NCBI GenBank assembly: GCA_009694165.1
Contig: SHVP01000029.1
Location: 1 to 25,150, forward strand
DNA length: 25,150 bases
Direction of reading: 5' to 3'
DNA from: Alphaproteobacteria bacterium
GTDB taxonomy: Bacteria > Pseudomonadota > Alphaproteobacteria > SHVP01
This document shows, piece by piece, positions 14,194 to 24,542 of this stretch. The notes under the pieces are model-generated. The model saw only the letters and a program-made list of their open reading frames with translations. It was not told the origin of the DNA and searched no databases. Every line of letters begins with the position of its first letter. Within the stretch, counting starts at the first letter, position 1. The translations under genes were made by a program, and so were the position numbers.

Positions 14194-15951
14194 ATGAACG
14201 AAGCCAAGCTGAACGGCGCCGAACTGGTCATCAAGGCGCTGGTGGATCAGGGCGTCGATACCGTGTTCGGCTATCCGGGCGGAGCGGTCTTGCCCATCTA
14301 CGATGCCATCTTCAAGCAGAACCACCTGCGTCACATTCTCGTCCGCCACGAGCAGGGGGCGGTTCACGCTGCCGAAGGCTACGCCCGCTCCACCGGCAAG
14401 GTTGGCGTCGTCCTGGTGACCTCGGGCCCGGGCGCCACCAACGCGGTGACCGGCCTGACCGATGCGCTGATGGATTCGATTCCGATCGTCTGTTTGACCG
14501 GCCAGGTCGCGACCCACCTGATCGGCAACGATGCCTTCCAGGAAGCGGACACGACGGGAATCACGCGGCCATGCACCAAGCACAATTACCTGGTCAAGGA
14601 TGTCGATCAGGTGGCGCGCATCATTCACGAGGCGTTTTACGTCGCCCGCAGCGGCCGGCCGGGTCCAGTGGTCATCGATCTGCCCAAGGACATTCAGCTC
14701 GCCATCGGCAGCTATGTCGGCCCCGAGCATGTCAAGCACCGCACCTATCAGCCGCGCGTCAAGGGCGACCAGCCGACCATCGAGCGGGCGGTCGAACTGA
14801 TCGCCCAAGCCAAGCGGCCGATCTTTTATACGGGTGGCGGCATCATCAATTCGGGTCCGGCGGCGAGTGCCAGCCTAGCTGAATTCGTACGCCTGACCGG
14901 CTATCCGATCACCAACACCCTAATGGGACTCGGCGCCTACCCGGCGACGGACCGGCAATTTCTCGGCATGCTCGGCATGCACGGGACCTATGAAGCCAAT
15001 CTGGCGATGTACAACTGCGACGTCATGATCTGTCTCGGCGCGCGCTTCGACGACCGCATCACCGGTCGGCTCGACGCGTTCAGCCCGAATTCGAAGAAGA
15101 TCCACGTCGACATCGACCCGGCTTCGATCAACAAGAACGTGTCCGTCGATGTCGCCATCATCGGCGATGCCGCCTCGGTGATTGGCGACATGGTGGCCGT
15201 CTGGAAACAGCGCAAATACCGGCCGGATGCGACGGCGCTCAAAGCCTGGTGGACCCGCATCGAAGAGTGGCGGGGCGTCCAGTGCCTGGGCTACCAATCA
15301 GACTCGAAGATCATCAAGCCGCAATATGCGTTGGAGCGGCTCTATGCGCTAACCAGCGACCGCGACCCCTACATCACTACCGAGGTGGGGCAGCACCAGA
15401 TGTGGGCCGCGCAGTTCTACAAGTTCAACGAGCCCAATCACTGGATGACGTCCGGCGGGCTCGGCACCATGGGGTATGGCTTGCCGGCGGCCATCGGCAC
15501 GCAGCTTGCCCATCCCGGAGCGCTGGTAATCGACGTGGCCGGCGAGGCGTCCATCCTGATGAACATTCAGGAGTTGTCGACGGCCGTCCAATACCGCCTG
15601 CCGGTCAAGGTATTCATCCTCAACAATGAATATATGGGCATGGTGCGCCAGTGGCAGGAGTTGCTGCATGGCGGCCGCTATGCTGAAAGCTACACCGCGG
15701 CGCTACCCGATTTCGTCAAATTGGCCGAGGCGTTCCACTGCGTCGGCTTGCGTGCTTCGCGGCCCGACCAGGTCGATGAGGTCATCAAGGAGATGATGGC
15801 GGTAGACAGGCCGGTGGTAGCCGACATCGTCGTCGACCCGACCGAAAACTGCTTCCCGATGATTCCCTCGGGGCGGGCGCACAACGAAATGATCCTGGGC
15901 TCGGCGAGTGCGAAACCCGAGGTGACCACCGCAGGAATGGCGCTGGTCTAG
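14194..15951 (+). CDS. ilvI: Acetolactate synthase, large (catalytic) subunit
   Basis: This enzyme uses thiamine diphosphate, FAD and Mg to condense pyruvate with pyruvate or 2-oxobutyrate, the first common step to valine, leucine and isoleucine. The 585-residue product has VFGYPGGAVLPIYD (24-37), the catalytic Glu53 in RHEQGAVHAAEGYAR, TSGPGATNAVTGL, and the C-terminal motif ending FILNNEYMGMVRQWQELLHGGRY. The ThDP/Mg motif usually begins GD; here it reads AGEASILMNIQEL, with Glu451 in place of Asp. Everything else looks biosynthetic and intact. The start ATG at 14194 (MNEAKLNGAELVIKAL) has GAGG 8 bases upstream. The frame is open further upstream, but that part does not look like the family. 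The small subunit follows after 9 bases. Confidence 0.95.
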   Translation: MNEAKLNGAELVIKALVDQGVDTVFGYPGGAVLPIYDAIFKQNHLRHILVRHEQGAVHAAEGYARSTGKVGVVLVTSGPGATNAVTGLTDALMDSIPIVCLTGQVATHLIGNDAFQEADTTGITRPCTKHNYLVKDVDQVARIIHEAFYVARSGRPGPVVIDLPKDIQLAIGSYVGPEHVKHRTYQPRVKGDQPTIERAVELIAQAKRPIFYTGGGIINSGPAASASLAEFVRLTGYPITNTLMGLGAYPATDRQFLGMLGMHGTYEANLAMYNCDVMICLGARFDDRITGRLDAFSPNSKKIHVDIDPASINKNVSVDVAIIGDAASVIGDMVAVWKQRKYRPDATALKAWWTRIEEWRGVQCLGYQSDSKIIKPQYALERLYALTSDRDPYITTEVGQHQMWAAQFYKFNEPNHWMTSGGLGTMGYGLPAAIGTQLAHPGALVIDVAGEASILMNIQELSTAVQYRLPVKVFILNNEYMGMVRQWQELLHGGRYAESYTAALPDFVKLAEAFHCVGLRASRPDQVDEVIKEMMAVDRPVVADIVVDPTENCFPMIPSGRAHNEMILGSASAKPEVTTAGMALV

Positions 15952-15960
15952 GGGTCGGCC

Positions 15961-16473
15961 GTGAACCAGTTGCCCACGAAACGCTTTCACACCATCGCCG
16001 TGCTCGTCGACAACGAGCCGGGGGTGCTGGCGCGTATCATCGGGCTTTTCTCGGGACGGGGTTACAACATCGAAAGTCTCACCGTCGCCGAGACCGACGC
16101 CGCCAATCGCATGTCGCGGATCACGGTCGTGACCTCGGGCACTCCGATGGTGATCGAACAGATCAAGGCACAGCTCAGCCGGCTGGTGCCGGTCCATCGG
16201 GTCAGCGACCTGACGATCGACGGGCCGAGCGTCGAGCGCGAACTGGCCCTGATCAAGGTGCGCGGCCGCGGCGAACCGCGCGTCGAGGCGGTGCGCATTG
16301 CCGACATCTTTCGCGCCCGGGTGGTTGATTCGACCATCGAGTCGTTTGTGTTCGAGCTCACCGGATCGAGCGAGAAAGTGAACGCGTTCGTCGATCTGAT
16401 GCGGCCGCTCGGCCTGATCGAGGTCTCGAGGACCGGCGTCGTCGCCATCAGCCGCGGCCGCGAGGCGCTATGA
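15961..16473 (+). CDS. ilvH: Acetolactate synthase, small (regulatory) subunit
   Basis: The regulatory subunit activates the catalytic subunit and confers feedback inhibition by valine. The 170-residue product starts with the ACT domain (TIAVLVDNEPGVLARIIGLFSGRGYNIESLTVAET, about 10-44 and on) and has the second ferredoxin-like domain with LIKVRGRGEPRVEAVRIADIFRARVVD. The length is normal. The start is GTG at 15961, nine bases after the large-subunit stop. ilvH and ilvN are synonyms at this level of detail. Confidence 0.95.
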   Translation: MNQLPTKRFHTIAVLVDNEPGVLARIIGLFSGRGYNIESLTVAETDAANRMSRITVVTSGTPMVIEQIKAQLSRLVPVHRVSDLTIDGPSVERELALIKVRGRGEPRVEAVRIADIFRARVVDSTIESFVFELTGSSEKVNAFVDLMRPLGLIEVSRTGVVAISRGREAL

Positions 16474-17598
<1,125 letters not shown>

Positions 17599-17612
17599 CG
17601 GGCGGTGAGGAG

Positions 17613-18185
17613 ATGAACCCGGAGCAGATAATCGATTTTTGGTTTGGACCGCCGGGATCTCTGGGGCGCGACCAGCCGCGGGAACGATGGTTCAAGAAGG
17701 ACTTGGCCTTCGATCAGGCGATCCGCGACCGTTTCGCCGCGGCGTCCGCGCGGGCCCACGCCGGGGAACTCGACGCGTGGCTGGAGTCGGCCGATGGCTG
17801 CCTGGCTCTGCTCATTCTGCTCGATCAGTTTCTGCGCAACATGTACCGCGGTACGCCTCGCATGTATGCGTGCGACGACAAGGCCTTGGCGGTCGCGCGC
17901 CATGTGCTCGAGCGGGGATACGACCGCGGCGTTTGCGCGGTGCGCGCGTGGTTCTATTACATGCCCTTTCAGCACAGCGAGGCGTTGGCCGATCAAGAGC
18001 GCTCGGTCGCGCTGTTCAGCGCGTTGCCGCCCACCGGACAGCAGGACCGCGCCGGCAGTTCGGCGCAGCGCCACCACGAGATCGTCGCCCGCTTTGGCCG
18101 CTTTCCCCACCGCAACGCGGTGCTCGGACGCACCTCCAGTGCCGACGAGGTAGCATTCCTGCGCGAACCAAATTCGGCGTTCTGA
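17613..18185 (+). CDS. DUF924 family protein
   Basis: This 190-residue, largely helical protein begins NPEQIIDFWFGPPGS, continues WFKKDLAFDQAIRDRF and LILLDQFLRNMYRGTPRMYACDDKAL, and ends with HHEIVARFGRFPHRNAVLGRTSSADEVAFL. The FPHRN..LGR segment and the DQF.RN.YRG segment are the hallmark of DUF924, a TPR-like family without an established biochemical role. No signal peptide or membrane segment is present. The ATG at 17613 lies 14 bases after ilvC, with GGTGAGGAG touching it. The open frame runs back to 17556 inside ilvC but is not used there. Its place behind ilvC suggests co-transcription rather than a shared pathway. Confidence 0.9.
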   Translation: MNPEQIIDFWFGPPGSLGRDQPRERWFKKDLAFDQAIRDRFAAASARAHAGELDAWLESADGCLALLILLDQFLRNMYRGTPRMYACDDKALAVARHVLERGYDRGVCAVRAWFYYMPFQHSEALADQERSVALFSALPPTGQQDRAGSSAQRHHEIVARFGRFPHRNAVLGRTSSADEVAFLREPNSAF

Positions 18186-18583
18186 CCCCACCCGACTGAC
18201 CCGAATTGGCACGCCTGGGAGCGAAAGCTGTTGCGGTCGCGGGGGAAATAGGCGTAAAAATCAGTCAGGCCAACAGAGTTTGCGTTGTCCTGGTCAGCGC
18301 TTGCCGACTTTTTCGCGAGTGTTTGGTAGAGACCGGTGCTGTAAGCATTTTATCTGATTAGATCGCGAACGCTAGAATCGGGCGCGCATGGCGCGCCAAG
18401 GCGGTTTGAGTGTCCGAGCCCAGGGTGATCGAGTGGGGCGACTCCGGCGCGGGAAACCGCTTGAATCGGGCTGGCGATTTGGTCCTACGACTTAGCCGCC
18501 CCTGATCGGGCCGGCCGGTGAAGCGATTTCGTGCAAAGGAAGTCGAGCGCCATTTGCCCCACTGATTCGCAGGACCCGCAGCG
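18186..18583 (+). other. 398-base leader/intergenic region before leuA
   Basis: I find no convincing gene here. A 35-codon frame (18388-18495, ATG to TAG) is not rich in leucine and has no Shine-Dalgarno, so a leucine attenuator peptide is not supported. The region is partly AT-richer (about 18300-18362) than its surroundings, which suits a promoter, but I could not place a -35/-10 pair with proper spacing. A perfect short inverted repeat is listed separately. It is long for this compact window, so regulatory RNA or operators for leuA are plausible. Confidence 0.4.
18381..18397. repeat. Perfect GC inverted repeat upstream of leuA
   Basis: GGCGCGC, ATG, GCGCGCC: seven-base arms around three bases. 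It could be an operator, an RNA hairpin in the leuA leader, or chance in GC-rich DNA. Confidence 0.5.
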
Positions 18584-20137
18584 ATGAGCCAATCCAACGA
18601 AGCCAATCGAGTCATCGTTTTCGATACGACCATGCGCGACGGTGAGCAGTCGCCGGGCGCGTCGATGAATCTGGAAGAGAAGCTGCGGATCGCCGAAATG
18701 CTACAGGCGCTCGGCGTCGACGTCATTGAGGCAGGCTTCCCGATCGCGTCGAACGGTGACTTTGAGGCGGTGCAGGAAATCGCCAAGGTCATCAGCGAGT
18801 CGATCGTTTGCGGACTGGCGCGCGCCGGGGCCAAGGATATCGACCGCGCGGCCGAGGCCCTGCGCCCGGCCAGGCGCAAGCGCATCCACACCTTCATCGC
18901 CACCAGCCCGCTGCACATGAAGTACAAGCTGCAGATGGCGCCGGAGGCGGTGCATCAGGCGGTTATCGACAGCGTGACGCGCGCCCGCAATCTTTGCGAC
19001 GACGTCGAATGGTCGTGCGAAGACGGAACGCGCTCGGAGGTTGATTTCCTCTGCCGTGTGATCGAGAGCGCGATCAAGGCCGGGGCGACCACCATCAATG
19101 TCCCCGACACTGTCGGCTACACCGTACCCAGCGAATATACCCAGCTGATCGGGCTGATCCGAAACCGCGTCCCCAACATCGACCGGGCGCGACTGTCGGT
19201 CCATTGTCACAACGACCTCGGCCTCGCCGCCGCCAATTCCTTGGCCGGCGTTATGGCTGGGGCGCGGCAAGTCGAATGCACGATCAACGGGCTCGGCGAA
19301 CGTGCCGGCAACGCGGCGCTCGAAGAAATCGTCATGGCGCTGAGGACGCGCAGCGACGCGATGCCTTATTGGACGGGAATCAAGAGCGAGAACATCATCA
19401 AGGCCTCGCGCCTGGTCTCGGGCATCACTGGGTTCGTCGTCCAGCCCAACAAGGCGATCGTCGGCGCAAACGCGTTCGCCCATGAATCCGGCATTCATCA
19501 GGATGGCATGCTGAAGCATGCCGGCACCTACGAGATCATGACTCCGGAATCGGTGGGCCTGAGCGCCTCGAAGCTGGTGCTCGGCAAACATTCGGGCCGG
19601 CACGCGTTTCGCAACAAACTGAAGGAACTCGGCTTTGACCTCGGCGACAATGCGGTCGAGGATGCGTTTCGCCGCTTCAAGGACTTGGCCGACAAGAAAA
19701 AGGATGTCTACGACGAGGATATCGTCGCCCTGGTCGACGATTCGGTCGGCCGCGGTAACGACCGCATCCGGCTGGTGTCGTTGCGGGTGATGGCGGGTAC
19801 GTTCGGGCCGCAGAAGGCCGACCTCGAACTCGATATCGACGGCCAGGTGCGCCGCACCTCGGCCAGCGGCGATGGTCCGGTCGACGCCACGTTCAACGCG
19901 ATCAAGACGCTGTTTCCGCATGAGGCAAGATTGCAGCTGTTCCAGGTCCATGCGGTCACCGAGGGCACCGATGCCCAGGCGGAGGTGACGGTGCGCCTGG
20001 AGGAAGCCGGCAAGACGGTGAACGGCCAAGGGGCCGACACCGATACGATGGTGGCGAGTGCGCGGGCCTACGTGAACGCGCTGAACAAACTAGTGGTGAA
20101 GCGACAGAAATCGGCGCCGGCGGCGATGTCGGCGTAA
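18584..20137 (+). CDS. leuA: 2-isopropylmalate synthase
   Basis: LeuA condenses acetyl-CoA with 2-oxoisovalerate, the committed step to leucine, using the product of the ilv enzymes encoded just upstream. The 517-residue type 1 enzyme has the HMGL-like TIM barrel first: FDTTMRDGEQSPGASM (13-28, with the Arg18-Asp19 pair) and the metal site HCHNDLGLAAAN (207-218). These are followed by GLGERAGNAALEEIVMAL, HESGIHQDGMLK and LGKHSGRHAF. From about residue 395 comes the LeuA dimer/regulatory domain that binds leucine for feedback inhibition. The start ATG has only AGGA 10 bases upstream. mreB begins 65 bases later. Confidence 0.96.
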   Translation: MSQSNEANRVIVFDTTMRDGEQSPGASMNLEEKLRIAEMLQALGVDVIEAGFPIASNGDFEAVQEIAKVISESIVCGLARAGAKDIDRAAEALRPARRKRIHTFIATSPLHMKYKLQMAPEAVHQAVIDSVTRARNLCDDVEWSCEDGTRSEVDFLCRVIESAIKAGATTINVPDTVGYTVPSEYTQLIGLIRNRVPNIDRARLSVHCHNDLGLAAANSLAGVMAGARQVECTINGLGERAGNAALEEIVMALRTRSDAMPYWTGIKSENIIKASRLVSGITGFVVQPNKAIVGANAFAHESGIHQDGMLKHAGTYEIMTPESVGLSASKLVLGKHSGRHAFRNKLKELGFDLGDNAVEDAFRRFKDLADKKKDVYDEDIVALVDDSVGRGNDRIRLVSLRVMAGTFGPQKADLELDIDGQVRRTSASGDGPVDATFNAIKTLFPHEARLQLFQVHAVTEGTDAQAEVTVRLEEAGKTVNGQGADTDTMVASARAYVNALNKLVVKRQKSAPAAMSA

Positions 20138-20196
20138 ACCGGGATGGCCGCTCCGGCGGTGGCCCCATTTGGGCTTGGTCTATTGTGACTCTGTAA

Positions 20197-21243
<1,047 letters not shown>

Positions 21244-21263
21244 GACACGATCGAGGCGAGACG

Positions 21264-22133
21264 GTGAGAGTTCAGAAGAGCAACGTTGCCCGCATAGCGA
21301 TCCCGCTGAAGAACGTCGTTCAGCGGTTCGCCCCGGCGCTGCTCATTGGGGCCGCCTTCGCCATCATGCTGCTCGGCCGTTTCGACAACGCCGCCGTCGT
21401 TCGCGTCCGCATCGTCGTCATCGACGTCGTCGCGCCGTTATTCGATGCGGTGTCGCGTCCGGTCAGCGCCGTCAACGATGCCGCCGACAACGTCCGCCAG
21501 TGGTTCGCGCTGCGCACCGAGGTAGTGCGCCTCAGCGAGGAGAACGCCCGCTTGCTGCAATGGCAGGCGACGGCGCGGCGCCTCGAGGCGGAGAACGCCA
21601 GCTTGCGCGGCTTGCTGAACGTGCGGCCCGAGCCGAGCGTCGGTTTCGTGTCGGCGCGGGTCATTGCCGACTCGGGCGCGCCGTTCGTGCGCACTGTCCT
21701 CGTCAACTCGGGCTATCGCGACGGCGTCCGGCGCGGTCAGTCGGCGATGAATTCCGAGGCGCTGATCGGGCGGGTAATCGAAGTCGGCGACCGCTCGGCG
21801 CGCATCTTGCTGCTGACCGATCTCAACTCGCGCGTCCCGGTCACCAATCTGTCCTCCGGCCTGCGCGGCGTGCTCGCCGGTGACAACACCGAACGGCCGC
21901 AACTGGTGTTCCTCCCCAACCAGGCGCAGCTGGCACCGGGCGACCGGATCGTGACGTCGGGCCATGGCGGCGTGCTGCCGCAGGGGTTGCCGATTGGCGT
22001 GGTGGCCTCGGTCGACGGCGTCGTCCGCGTGCAACTGCTGGCGGGGACCGACCGCCTCGAATACGTCCGCATCGTGCGGTACGACCTGCCGCGGCTGGCG
22101 CCGGCGGGACAGGAGCAGCCGGTCAGCGACTGA
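21264..22133 (+). CDS. mreC: Rod-shape-determining protein MreC
   Basis: MreC is a bitopic inner-membrane protein that links MreB to the PBP2-RodA synthase. The 289-residue product has a short basic cytoplasmic end, one membrane segment (about 22-40, PALLIGAAFAIMLLG), then a coiled coil (about 80-115: VVRLSEENARLLQWQATARRL). The beta-rich periplasmic domain follows (VGFVSARVIADSGAPFVRTVLVNSGYRDGV, LLTDLNSRVPVTN, GDRIVTSGHGGVLPQGLPIGVV). The start is GTG at 21264, with GAGG 7-8 bases upstream; the frame stays open far upstream inside mreB, where it is only a shadow. mreD starts 2 bases after its stop. Confidence 0.95.
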   Translation: MRVQKSNVARIAIPLKNVVQRFAPALLIGAAFAIMLLGRFDNAAVVRVRIVVIDVVAPLFDAVSRPVSAVNDAADNVRQWFALRTEVVRLSEENARLLQWQATARRLEAENASLRGLLNVRPEPSVGFVSARVIADSGAPFVRTVLVNSGYRDGVRRGQSAMNSEALIGRVIEVGDRSARILLLTDLNSRVPVTNLSSGLRGVLAGDNTERPQLVFLPNQAQLAPGDRIVTSGHGGVLPQGLPIGVVASVDGVVRVQLLAGTDRLEYVRIVRYDLPRLAPAGQEQPVSD

Positions 22134-22135
22134 CC

Positions 22136-22648
22136 ATGGCCGACGCGCCATTCTTGCGTCTGACCCAGATCGCCCGCCTGGCGACCCCGGCTCTCATCAC
22201 CCTGGCGTTCGTCATCTTCAGCATGGTGCCGCTGGGTCTGCCCAACATCGGCCTGGTCATGCCGCCCTTGGCGCTGATGTCGGTGTTCTACTGGGGCATC
22301 TATCGCCCCGATCTCCTACCGAGCTTGGCGGTGTTCGCCTTCGGTGTGCTGCAGGACATCCTCGGCGGCGGTCCGATTGGCATCTATGCGGTCGTCTATG
22401 TCGGGGTCCATGCGGTCATGGCCTCCCAGCGGCGCTTCTTTCTCGGCAAGATCTTCAAGATCGAGTGGTTCGGCTTCACCGTCATCGCCGTGGGCGCCTT
22501 CTTCGTCGTCTGGGCGGTGGTTTCGGCCTACTATGGCAAATTGCTGGCGCCCACCGCCTTTGCGGTCCAGGCCCTGCTGTCGATTGCGTTGTATCCGACG
22601 CTGACCTGGGCGATGGTCCGGGTTCGTCGGGCGGTTTCCCAGATTTGA
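22136..22648 (+). CDS. mreD: Rod-shape-determining protein MreD
   Basis: MreD is a small polytopic membrane protein of the elongasome. The 170 residues hold about five hydrophobic segments (about 17-37, 40-55, 60-78, 80-95, 110-135, with another near 145-160). The conserved segment is GVLQDILGGGPIGIYAVVYV, like the D-x-x-x-G-x-x-G pattern of the family. It sits in the expected place between mreC (2-base gap) and mrdA (1-base gap), so translation is probably coupled. Confidence 0.93.
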   Translation: MADAPFLRLTQIARLATPALITLAFVIFSMVPLGLPNIGLVMPPLALMSVFYWGIYRPDLLPSLAVFAFGVLQDILGGGPIGIYAVVYVGVHAVMASQRRFFLGKIFKIEWFGFTVIAVGAFFVVWAVVSAYYGKLLAPTAFAVQALLSIALYPTLTWAMVRVRRAVSQI

Positions 22649-22649
22649 C

Positions 22650-24539
22650 ATGAAACGTGACGCCGCCGGACAACGTGTCTTCACCCGCCGGGCCATCCTG
22701 TTGGGCGGCGGTCAGCTCGCCCTGCTGACGGCGCTGGTCGGGCGCATGTACCAGCTGCAGGTACTCGAGTCCGAGCAGTACACGGTTCTGGCCGAGGAAA
22801 ACCGCATCAATCTGCGCCTGCTGCCGCCGCCGCGCGGCCGCGTGCTTGATCGCTTTGGCACCGAGTTGGCCGCGAACCAGCAGAACTACCGCGTGGTGCT
22901 GATCGCCGAGCAGACCGGCAGCGTTGAGCGGACGCTCGAGGCGCTCGGCCGGATCGTACCGCTCGGAGACTACGAACGATCCAAGATTCTGCGGGAAGCG
23001 GGTCGCCGCCGCAGCTTCATCCCGATCACGGTGATGGAGAATCTCTCCTGGGATCAGTTCGCCGCCGTCAACGTGAATAGTCCGCACCTGCCCGGTCTGC
23101 ACCCCGAGATTGGCGAGTCGCGTTCCTATCCGCGCTCGCAATCGACCTCGCACCTGATCGGCTATGTGGCGGCGCCGAGCGAAGACGACCTCAACGGCGA
23201 TCCTGTGCTGCAGCTGCCCGGATTTCGCGTCGGCAAAAGCGGCATCGAACGCGTCCATGAAAATACGTTGCGCGGTCGCGCCGGCGTTAGCCGCGTCGAG
23301 GTCAATGCGGTCGGACGGGTCATCCGCGAGCTCAGCCGGCGCGACGGCCAGCCGGGTGGCGACGTCTACGTGACGATCGACGCCGAGTTGCAGGAATTCG
23401 CAACCAAGCGGCTCGGCGAGGAAGCGGGCAGCGTCGTCGTTGTCGACGTGTCGACCGGCGACGTACTGACGCTGACCTCGACGCCGACCTACGACCCGCA
23501 CGTATTCAACGTCGGGCTGACGCAGCGGATGTGGCAGAACATGCAGGCCGACCAGCGCACGCCGCTGGTCAACAAGGCGATTGCCGGTCAGTACCCGCCC
23601 GGTTCGACGTTCAAGCTGGTGGTGTCGCTCGCCGCGCTCGAAAGCGGCATGATGACGCGCGATCACGTCGTCTCCTGCCCGGGCCACTTCGACCTCGGCA
23701 ACGCTCGCTTCCACTGCTGGAAGAAGCATGGGCACGGACCGCTCAACATGCTGCAGGCGCTCGAACATTCCTGCGACGTGTATTTCTATAACGTCGCCCG
23801 GCGGATCGGCATCGAGCGGATCGGCGAAATGGCGACGCGCCTCGGCCTTGGCCGGGCGACCGGCATCGACTTGCCGGCCGAGCGCAAGGGCCTGATTCCG
23901 ACCCGGGAATGGAAGAAGGCCGCCTTCGGCGAGGCGTGGCAGCCGGGCGAAACGGTCATCACCGGCATCGGTCAGGGTTACGTGCTCGCCACGCCGCTGC
24001 AGCTCGCGGTCATGGTCGCCCGCCTCGCCAATGGCGGGCTGGCGGTGACGCCGCGCCTGAGTTTGCCGCGCGGCGGGGCGGTGGATGATGCCGATCGCGC
24101 CGCCGAGGTGCCGCCGTCGATCGGCGTCTCGCGAAGCTCGCTCGCGCTGGTGCTTGATGGGATGTACCGGGTCAGCAACTCGCCCTCGGGCACCGCCTTC
24201 CGCGCTCGCAATCCGGACAAGGAGTTCCTGATCGGCGGCAAGACCGGTACCTCGCAGGTCCGTCGCATCACCCGCCAGGAACGGGCGACCAAGATCATCA
24301 AGAACGAGGATCTGCCGTGGGAGGAGCGCGACCACGCGCTGTTCGTCGCCTATGCCCCGGTGCAGGAGCCGCGCTACGCCATCTCGGTGGTGATCGAGCA
24401 CGGCGGCTCGGGGTCGGCGATGGCGGCGCCGGTCGCGCGCGATGTCATTCGCGAAGCGCGGCGGCTCGAGCTGCGCCGGCGCGCCAACGGCGTGCGGACG
24501 GCGGGCCTGCCGCCGCGGGTGCCGGGCGAGGGTGGCTGA
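22650..24539 (+). CDS. mrdA: Penicillin-binding protein 2 (elongation transpeptidase)
   Basis: PBP2 cross-links new peptidoglycan during lateral growth, paired with RodA and activated by MreC. The 629-residue class B PBP has one membrane anchor (about 15-33), then the pedestal domain with NRINLRLLPPPRGRVLDRFGTELA (51-74) and GKSGIERVHENTLRGRAG. The transpeptidase domain has all three motifs: S319-T-F-K322, S374-C-D376 and K531-T-G533. Cys343 and Cys356 (SCPGHFDLGNARFHCWKKHGHG) are a pair often seen in PBP2. After KTG the chain ends in a short Arg-rich tail. The ATG at 22650 directly follows mreD. Confidence 0.97.
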   Translation: MKRDAAGQRVFTRRAILLGGGQLALLTALVGRMYQLQVLESEQYTVLAEENRINLRLLPPPRGRVLDRFGTELAANQQNYRVVLIAEQTGSVERTLEALGRIVPLGDYERSKILREAGRRRSFIPITVMENLSWDQFAAVNVNSPHLPGLHPEIGESRSYPRSQSTSHLIGYVAAPSEDDLNGDPVLQLPGFRVGKSGIERVHENTLRGRAGVSRVEVNAVGRVIRELSRRDGQPGGDVYVTIDAELQEFATKRLGEEAGSVVVVDVSTGDVLTLTSTPTYDPHVFNVGLTQRMWQNMQADQRTPLVNKAIAGQYPPGSTFKLVVSLAALESGMMTRDHVVSCPGHFDLGNARFHCWKKHGHGPLNMLQALEHSCDVYFYNVARRIGIERIGEMATRLGLGRATGIDLPAERKGLIPTREWKKAAFGEAWQPGETVITGIGQGYVLATPLQLAVMVARLANGGLAVTPRLSLPRGGAVDDADRAAEVPPSIGVSRSSLALVLDGMYRVSNSPSGTAFRARNPDKEFLIGGKTGTSQVRRITRQERATKIIKNEDLPWEERDHALFVAYAPVQEPRYAISVVIEHGGSGSAMAAPVARDVIREARRLELRRRANGVRTAGLPPRVPGEGG

Positions 24540-24542
24540 CCG

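Noticed and set aside
18388..18495. 35-codon frame in the leuA leader as a leucine attenuator peptide
   Set aside because: Only three scattered Leu codons, no Shine-Dalgarno and no clear terminator/antiterminator pair.
18701..20029. 442-codon minus-strand frame opposite leuA
   Set aside because: Shadow of leuA.
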